Of a DNA stretch of 64,000 nt, positions 58,933 through 64,000 are shown piece after piece; position 1 is the first letter of the stretch; each line of letters starts with the position of its first letter. The DNA comes from JAMXLO01 sp963832895 (GTDB lineage: Bacteria > Pseudomonadota > Alphaproteobacteria > Acetobacterales > Acetobacteraceae), in the NCBI GenBank assembly GCA_963832895.1, contig CAWHVQ010000014.1, positions 186,001 through 250,000 of the forward strand, in the 5' to 3' direction. The position numbers were made by a program, and so were the translations under genes. The notes beneath the pieces were generated by a model. It was not told the origin of the DNA. It did no database searches and saw only the letters and a program-made list of their open reading frames with translations.

Positions 58933-59870
58933 ACCACGATCGACTTCTTCTGCTGTCCATGTTTGGCGGTGGTATCCTGGCGCTGGTCGCGGCCGCGTTC
59001 CTGTTGCTTTTCCACGGAGCGAGTGAGCAGGAGATCGCGCGCCGTATCGGCGGGCTGCGCGATGGCGCGACAGTAGCGCAACAGCGGTCACCCCGTCTCT
59101 GGCCTATGCTCCTTGGCCTGGTGCACCGTCTTGGCAGCGCCATGCGCGATCGGATGATGTCGGCGCGCGATACCGAAACGCTTGGGAAGAGCCTTGCCGC
59201 AGCGGGCCTTGAGCCATCAAAGGCCATGCCGATCTTCGTTGGCGCAAAGATCGCCTGCCTGCTCTTGCTGCCAGCCTTGACCTATCTGACAGCGGTTCTC
59301 CTAGGCTACCCGACGGGAAGGCAGGTGCTGCTTACGGTCGTGTCGCTTGTGGTCGCGATGATGCTGCCGAACTGGGTGATCTCGATGATGCGCCGGCCGT
59401 ACCAGCAGGCGTTGCGGCGCGGGATCCCCGATGCGCTCGATCTGCTGGTGGTCTGTGCCGAGGCGGGCCTGGGGCTCGAATCAGCCGTCGAACGTGTGGC
59501 GCAGGAGATGAGGCGGTCAAACCGGCCTGTCAGCGTCGAGTTCGCTCTGCTGAACCACGAGATGCGGATCTTTCCGGACCGCAGGATTGCCCTGACCAAT
59601 CTTTCAGAGCGCTCGGGTCAACCCGCCTTCAAGCGTCTGGCTGGCACCATCGCGCAGACACTGAAATATGGCACACCACTGGGACAGGGGCTCCGCTCCC
59701 TCGCCTCCGAGATGCGCAACGAACGGATGATCCAGTTCGAGGAGCGGGCCGGCAAGCTTCCCGCGTTGCTCGTGCTGCCGATGATCGGGTTCATCTTACC
59801 CTGTCTCTTCATCATTTTGATGGGTCGCCCGGCCATGCAGATCATGTCGCTGTTCTCGAGCATGCACTGA
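58929..59870 (+). CDS. tadC: type II secretion F family protein TadC
   Basis: A 313-residue platform protein paired with TadB. It has an N-terminal helix (LLLLSMFGGGILALVAAAFL), GKSLAAAGLEPSKAMPIFVG, RRGIPDALDLLVVCAEAGLG, LESAVERVAQEMRRSNRP, LTNLSERSGQPAFKRLAGTI and ALLVLPMIGFILPCLFIILM. The GTG start at 58929 overlaps the tadB stop (GTGA). It is the last plus-strand gene of this block; the stop is 34 bases from the stop of the convergent tadD. Confidence 0.92.
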   Translation: MNHDRLLLLSMFGGGILALVAAAFLLLFHGASEQEIARRIGGLRDGATVAQQRSPRLWPMLLGLVHRLGSAMRDRMMSARDTETLGKSLAAAGLEPSKAMPIFVGAKIACLLLLPALTYLTAVLLGYPTGRQVLLTVVSLVVAMMLPNWVISMMRRPYQQALRRGIPDALDLLVVCAEAGLGLESAVERVAQEMRRSNRPVSVEFALLNHEMRIFPDRRIALTNLSERSGQPAFKRLAGTIAQTLKYGTPLGQGLRSLASEMRNERMIQFEERAGKLPALLVLPMIGFILPCLFIILMGRPAMQIMSLFSSMH

Positions 59871-59904
59871 TCGCTGGCGGAATGGCCCGGCACGGACCGG
59901 CGCA

Positions 59905-60699
59905 TCAGTTCTGCGGAGAAGACGCCAGGGCTCGGGCAATTGCCTCGACATTACCGTCGGAGGCGCGGTCACCCAGCAATTGTCGCGAGCGGTCGTGATT
60001 CCCGGTGGCGGCGTAGAGAATTCCGAGGTTGACCTTCAGCCGTTGTGGTGAGGTGTCGGCGTTCTGCATCGGTGCGAGCGTCTGGAGCGCCTCGCTGGTG
60101 CGCCCTTCCAGCACCAGTGACATGGCGAGATCGTTTCTGGTGGCGGCGTCGTCGGGCGTCGTCGCGAGCACTTGCGTGTAGATCGCCTGCGCCGCCGTGT
60201 GCTGTCCCTGCAGATCCAGCGCCACCGCCTTGTCAACAAGCGCATTCACATCCGCGGGGTTGGCTGTCAGTACCTGGTCCAGTCCGGCGATCGCCTGCTC
60301 CGGCCGTCCGCCGATGAGATCGATCAGCGCGAGTGCCCGGGTCAGACCGGGTTGGCCGGGGTTCGAGCGCAGCCGCTCGGTCAGTATCTGACGCGCCTGT
60401 GCAAGCTTGCCAAATCGGGCAAGTGCATCGGCGCAGCGCATCTGCAGTGCGATGTTGCTGGGCTCGCTCGCCGCGGCTTCGACGTACATCGAGCTGGCGA
60501 GTTCGCTGTCGCCGGAGGCGTCGGCGGCTTCGGCCACCTGCAGCCGCGCGTCCGTCGACAGGGTGTGCTGCGAGGGAGACGTGAGGGACGCGCAGGCCGT
60601 CAGAGCGCAGCACGCCACAACTCCACGCGCCACAGCAAACAGTGCGGCGACCGAGTGCTCTCGGCGACAAAGGCATCTGAGGTGCTGGAGCGGGCGCAT
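59905..60699 (-). CDS. tadD: Tad pilus TPR lipoprotein TadD
   Basis: A 264-residue tetratricopeptide lipoprotein. The signal reads RREHSVAALFAVARGVVACC, then ALTACASLTSP, with LTAC as lipobox. TPR-like repeats follow: ASSMYVEAAASEPSNIALQM, FGKLAQARQILTERLRSNPG, LDQVLTANPADVNALVDKAV, QAIYTQVLATTPDDAATRND and EALQTLAPMQNADTSPQRLK. TadD helps place the secretin. It is last of a minus-strand block with cpaD-like and cpaC genes. The start at 60699 gives a good signal; a longer reading to 60792 overlaps the cpaD-like gene. Confidence 0.87.
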   Translation of the reverse strand: MRPLQHLRCLCRREHSVAALFAVARGVVACCALTACASLTSPSQHTLSTDARLQVAEAADASGDSELASSMYVEAAASEPSNIALQMRCADALARFGKLAQARQILTERLRSNPGQPGLTRALALIDLIGGRPEQAIAGLDQVLTANPADVNALVDKAVALDLQGQHTAAQAIYTQVLATTPDDAATRNDLAMSLVLEGRTSEALQTLAPMQNADTSPQRLKVNLGILYAATGNHDRSRQLLGDRASDGNVEAIARALASSPQN

Positions 60700-60721
60700 G
60701 GCCGCCAAACCTTTCGCGATG

Positions 60722-61042
60722 CTACTGGCTTGAACCTGGATTGGCGGGCCCCTGCTGAGTTGGCTCGCTGACGATGTTGACCGACGCAGCATTCAGATCC
60801 GGCAGGGGATAGCGCTTGCCGGCGAGTAGCCGCGCAACCGGCGGCGCCGCCACGGCACCGGTGCTTTTGCTTTCGCCGGTGCCTTCAACCAGGTCATGCG
60901 GATTGACCACCATGGTTCGCAGGTTCGCGTCGTTGACTCCGGTCGGGTTGTATGTCCCGGGCCGTTTATACGGGTCGGTCAGGTCATAGGATGAACAACC
61001 CGAGACGATCAGCGCGCCAATCAGCCAAGCGATGCGGTGCAT
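60722..61042 (-). CDS. short CpaD-like pilus lipoprotein
   Basis: A 106-residue lipoprotein. MHRIAWLIGALIVSGCSSYD has a V-S-G-C lipobox with Cys16. The mature part has PYKRPGTYNPTGVNDANLRT, then MVVNPHDLVEGTG, which resembles the CpaD ending (NLAxMVxxPxDLV), and AGKRYPLPDLNAASVN. Full CpaD proteins are about twice as long, so only the secretin-associated end region is represented here. It lies seven bases after the cpaC stop and 22 bases before the tadD start, so all three are one operon. Confidence 0.72.
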   Translation of the reverse strand: MHRIAWLIGALIVSGCSSYDLTDPYKRPGTYNPTGVNDANLRTMVVNPHDLVEGTGESKSTGAVAAPPVARLLAGKRYPLPDLNAASVNIVSEPTQQGPANPGSSQ

Positions 61043-61049
61043 GCTTTCC

Positions 61050-62684
61050 TCACTTCAGGATGAAGCCGGCATCAAGCGGCGGCGCCCCGGCTGGGCCGGG
61101 TGCCACCTGACGGCCCCACAGGATCCGATCCAGGTCGGTTGCCGGCCGGAAGCCATCCATCGGTGTCCGCAGCGCGGCCGGGCTGGAGGCAGGCTGAACC
61201 ACGTAAGGCGTGACGATGATCACCAACTCGCTCTCACCGCGCTGGAAGTCGTTAGACTTGAACAGCGAACCGATCACCGGGACCTCGCCGATCCACGGCA
61301 ATGCGTTCGTCTGGTCGAGCGTCGTCTTCTGCAGCAGGCCCGCGATGGCGAAGCTCTGCCCGCTGCCCAACTCGACTGTCGTCTCTGCGCGCCGGACGGT
61401 GAGCGCCGGGATCGTCAGCGTGCCACCGGCTATGGGGACGCTCACTGCCCCGTTGGTGGTAAGCTCGCTGACCTCGGGACGGACCCGCAGGTTGAGCCGG
61501 GTGGACGACATCACGGTCGGCACCACGGCAAGGCTGATGCCGAACGTCTTGAACTCGACGGTGATGCTGGTCGTACCGTTGGTGGTGCTGCCGGCGATCG
61601 GGATGGGGAACTCGCCGCCGGCCAGGAAGCTCGCGGTCTCGCCCGAAAGCGCTGTGAGGTTCGGCTCCGCCAGGATGGTGATGAGCTGATCACCGGCCAG
61701 CGCATCGATGATGTTGTTGACGTCCCACAGACCGTTGCCAGAGGTGAAGCCTGCACCGAGCTGATTGACTGTGGCGGTGGCACCCGCCAGCGGCGCGAGG
61801 CCAAGCGGCAATAGCGGCGTGATCGTGCTGGTGGCGGCGGCGCCGGTCCGCAATCCGAAACGCCAGCCTGGACCATTGCCAAGCGCCTGCCAGTTGAACC
61901 CAAGCTGACGCGTGACCGAGCGGCTGATTTCAGCGATGCGGACCCGGACGTTGACCTGGATGGCGCCGAGCACGGCGAGGTTGTCAACCACGCCGCCCTT
62001 GTCGCCAACGTAGCCGCGCGCGATCGCCTCTGCCTGCTGCGCCGCGGCAGCATTCGGCACAGTGCCGGTGAGGATCGCGTCGGTTCCCAGGCCTTGGGCG
62101 CGGACGGCCGATGCACCTTGCACGGTGCGCGCAATCGCGGCCTGGATGGCGAGCGCCATCGCCGGAGTGATGGTGCCTGGTGCCGCGGCGGCGGGAGCAG
62201 CCCCACCGGGTCCCGGTGAAACGGTGACGTCATACTGGATGATGGCCTGCCCCGCGTCGGTCGTCGCGATCACCGTGGTGCGGCCGGGTGCGACCCCCAT
62301 CAGGAACAGGCTGGTCGGCGAGGCCGGCTGAACACGTGCGACACCGGGCTCTGCCGACATCACGGTGGCCGCCGGCTGCGGCAGGCGCAGCAACACGCCG
62401 GTGCCGGTCTGCACGGTGATCGGCTGGCTGATGGTGGCCACAGGAGGTGTGGCGGCCGGTGCGGGCGTGCCCGGAGGCGGCGTCAGTTTCGTGGGAGCTG
62501 ACGCAGGTGGCGCCGCCTGCGCCACGACCCCGGACAGATTGATTGATGCGGCGGGCGGATCAGCGTGAGCGACGCCAGGTCCGCACAGCGGCAGCGCTAA
62601 CAACAGGCCGACGACGCATCTTACCGGCCATCCGCCGCGCCGTGACACAGATGGGAGTGGCGCCTGCCGAAGCCGGAGCGACAC
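61050..62684 (-). CDS. cpaC: Tad pilus secretin CpaC/RcpA
   Basis: A 544-residue outer-membrane secretin. A signal-like segment (VRCVVGLLLALPLCGPGVAH) precedes a Pro/Ala-rich stretch, then the CpaC N-terminal domain: GTGVLLRLPQPAATVMSAEP, SLFLMGVAPGRTTVIATTDA. A BON-like region follows (LTGTVPNAAAAQQAEAIARG). The secretin core has RIAEISRSVTRQLGFNWQAL, ILAEPNLTALSGETASFLAG, GEFPIPIAG, LNLRVRPEVSELTTNGAVSV and IGEVPVIGSLFKSNDFQRGE. The start is uncertain: GTG at 62684 with GGTGGA just upstream is preferred; a TTG at 62765 would add 27 residues. The gene is inverted relative to the flp-tadC block. Confidence 0.9.
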   Translation of the reverse strand: MSLRLRQAPLPSVSRRGGWPVRCVVGLLLALPLCGPGVAHADPPAASINLSGVVAQAAPPASAPTKLTPPPGTPAPAATPPVATISQPITVQTGTGVLLRLPQPAATVMSAEPGVARVQPASPTSLFLMGVAPGRTTVIATTDAGQAIIQYDVTVSPGPGGAAPAAAAPGTITPAMALAIQAAIARTVQGASAVRAQGLGTDAILTGTVPNAAAAQQAEAIARGYVGDKGGVVDNLAVLGAIQVNVRVRIAEISRSVTRQLGFNWQALGNGPGWRFGLRTGAAATSTITPLLPLGLAPLAGATATVNQLGAGFTSGNGLWDVNNIIDALAGDQLITILAEPNLTALSGETASFLAGGEFPIPIAGSTTNGTTSITVEFKTFGISLAVVPTVMSSTRLNLRVRPEVSELTTNGAVSVPIAGGTLTIPALTVRRAETTVELGSGQSFAIAGLLQKTTLDQTNALPWIGEVPVIGSLFKSNDFQRGESELVIIVTPYVVQPASSPAALRTPMDGFRPATDLDRILWGRQVAPGPAGAPPLDAGFILK

Positions 62685-63110
62685 GAGCGATCCACCCTGC
62701 CACAGACGTTTCTTGACGCGACCGATCCGCGCCCGATGACTGCCAGTCACACGAGAGCCGCGCAATTATTTCTTGCTCCTTGCTTGCCCCGGCTGTGACT
62801 GCCTTATCCAGGCAGACGGCCAACTGGCTCCATTCGAAACAGAACGCCTGATGCAATCATAGCAATTCGCGCCGACGCAAGCGCTTTCTGACGTCCGCAT
62901 CACAATTGTCACTACACTTTCTCAAAACGTATACGGAACGTTACGACTTTACTTCAAATGGATTGTCCCGACGGCTGCGACGGCCCGTCTAAATTCGTAT
63001 CAAGAAACGAAAAATCTGGCATTCCCCAGTTCATTGCGATATACATACGTTATGAAACTCATCAGAAAGTTCCCGTCTGCTAGTGGAGCGGACGTGAGTA
63101 TAGGATTGAC
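62685..63110. promoter_or_regulatory. divergent AT-rich promoter region between cpaC and tadE
   Basis: About 426 bases, markedly richer in A/T than the surroundings from roughly 62840 on, separating the minus-strand cpaC operon from plus-strand tadE. It has short palindromes such as CGTATACG near 62927-62934 and no open reading frame that I would call a gene. It presumably drives both transcripts. I looked for, and did not find, a sigma-54 -24/-12 pair with correct spacing or a TTAA-N7-TTAA box. Confidence 0.45.
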
Positions 63111-63575
63111 ATGATGACTGCCGGCGACCGCCAGCAAGTCTTTGCGTTATTCCGTCGTGATCACCGCGGTACTGCGGCGGTGGAATTCGCTCTGATTGCG
63201 CCAGTGTTGTTTCTCTTGATCTTGGGCATCACCCAGTTCGGGATAACACTGAACAATTACGAAATGCTGACTGGCGCCACCGAGGTGGCTGCTCGGCAGT
63301 TTTCAATGAGCCGCGGCACCTCGACGCCATCCAGCAGTGCCACAACCGCTTTGTACAACGCGTCATCCAATCTCACGCAGGCAAGCATCACAATCGCACT
63401 GAAGGTGAATGGGATTGGGTGCACGGGCGACGGTGCATGCACGACCGCGCTGACCAACGGGCAAGGACAGCCCGCCACAGTAACGACGTCATATCCATGC
63501 AATCTGCAGGTCTATGGTTACAACTTCGCCCCGGGTTGCACATTGACCGCGCAATCGACGGAGAGTGTCGAATGA
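63111..63575 (+). CDS. tadE: TadE/TadG family pseudopilin
   Basis: A 154-residue TadE-like protein. The leader MTAGDRQQVFALFRRDHRG precedes the hallmark helix TAAVEFALIAPVLFLLILGI with the conserved Glu after the cleavage site. A periplasmic part rich in Ser/Thr has NNYEMLTGATEVAARQFSMS and four cysteines (CTGDGAC, YPCNLQVYGYNFAPGC). TadE pseudopilins are minor components of the Tad pilus. AGGA lies five bases before the first of two neighbouring ATGs. Its stop overlaps the start of tadG (ATGA). Confidence 0.88.
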   Translation: MMTAGDRQQVFALFRRDHRGTAAVEFALIAPVLFLLILGITQFGITLNNYEMLTGATEVAARQFSMSRGTSTPSSSATTALYNASSNLTQASITIALKVNGIGCTGDGACTTALTNGQGQPATVTTSYPCNLQVYGYNFAPGCTLTAQSTESVE

Positions 63576-64000
63576 GACAGCCAATATTGCCATTTTTCTC
63601 CCGACTGCATCGCGATCGGCGTGGCGCCGTAGCCATGCTGACCGCCGCCGTCATCGTCGCCCTCGCCGGAGTGGGCGCTGTCGCGGTTGACGTCGGTTAT
63701 GCCGTCAATGCACAACGGCAACTTCAGGCCTCGGCCGACGCGGCAGCGTTGGCGGGAGCACGGGACATCGGGTCCACTACCAACGACCCGGTCGCCACTG
63801 CAACGAGCTACAGCGCGGTTGCCGGCAACAAGAACGCTCCCTCCAATGTCAACGTCACCATGGCGAGCGGCTATCCCGTGTTGAAGTGCTACACCAGCAT
63901 CGGCGTGACGTGCGTGTCCGGAAAATCCGGCGTGCCGGCCGCCAACGGCATCCAGGTGAAGCAGCAGGCGACCGTGCCGACATTCTTTGGCAACGCGATC
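63572..64000 (+). CDS. tadG: TadG-like pilus protein, N-terminal part
   Basis: From the ATG at 63572 (overlapping the tadE stop) 143 codons run open to the window end. FFSRLHRDRRGAVAMLTAAV is the TadG N-terminal leader and helix, followed by IVALAGVGAVAVDVGYAVNA and QRQLQASADAAALAGARDIG, which is the DUF2134/TadG signature. The remainder is a Ser/Thr-rich periplasmic start with two Cys (KCYTSIGVTC). The C-terminal von Willebrand-type region lies outside the window. Confidence 0.87.
   Translation, partial: MRQPILPFFSRLHRDRRGAVAMLTAAVIVALAGVGAVAVDVGYAVNAQRQLQASADAAALAGARDIGSTTNDPVATATSYSAVAGNKNAPSNVNVTMASGYPVLKCYTSIGVTCVSGKSGVPAANGIQVKQQATVPTFFGNAI

Noticed and set aside
63020..63050. Sigma-54-like promoter TGGCAT ... 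TTGC upstream of tadE
   Set aside because: GG and GC are 16 bases apart instead of 10, so the -24/-12 geometry fails.

Overview
The window is high-GC, densely packed bacterial DNA. The gene content (RecA type, DUF1348 protein, alphaproteobacterial-style uracil-DNA glycosylase, CpaA-F/Tad pilus genes, a CtrA-type TTAA-N7-TTAAC box) fits an alphaproteobacterium, most likely Rhodospirillales/Acetobacteraceae. The placement is an inference from protein style only. I saw no rRNA, convincing tRNA, CRISPR array, prophage or intact insertion sequence.

Layout. 1-5.6 kb: start of an SDR gene, two luciferase-type flavin oxidoreductases (the second a clear RutA), a frameshifted MalY/PatB lyase, a CBS-domain protein and recA. 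5.6-9.4 kb: an IS481-type transposase scrap, a small membrane protein, a DUF1348 protein, and an operon of sulfatase, peroxiredoxin and HAD phosphatase. The peroxiredoxin has an in-frame UGA exactly where the peroxidatic cysteine belongs, followed by a bSECIS-like hairpin, so it is probably a selenoprotein. 9.4-30.5 kb: housekeeping and accessory metabolism: glgA, a racemase with a solute-binding protein, a CoA-binding/MetY fusion, lipid kinase, LpxH-like phosphatase and glycosyltransferase, AEC transporter, class IV aminotransferase, uracil-DNA glycosylase relative, MFS/LysR pair, moaB, an aromatic-ring-type FAD monooxygenase, a DJ-1/PfpI protein, two arsenosugar-type glycosyltransferases and a PA0069-type radical SAM protein. 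30.5-35.1 kb: a CGNR-type regulator divergent from a cassette of two alpha/beta hydrolases, a haloacid dehalogenase and a flavin oxidoreductase, with a palindromic operator between them. 35.1-43.8 kb: LOG protein and a dimethylformamidase-like protein, divergent from a complete five-gene oligopeptide/nickel-type ABC importer. 44-52.9 kb: an orphan response regulator, then a visibly less GC-rich cluster of membrane and glycan enzymes (DUF6311, GtrB-like GT2, methyltransferase, GT22, acyltransferase 3, GT87). 53.3-64 kb: a Tad/Flp pilus locus in three blocks: flp-flp-cpaA-cpaB-cpaE-cpaF-tadB-tadC on plus, tadD-cpaD-cpaC on minus, then tadE-tadG on plus, running off the end.

Six otherwise well conserved genes (malY-like, a glycosyltransferase, a hypothetical, a cupin, the uracil-DNA glycosylase and cpaB) each carry one single-base frameshift. 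This could be real decay, but the regularity makes indel errors in the sequence a serious alternative. The UGA of the peroxiredoxin is a substitution in a preserved frame and is not explained by that error type.
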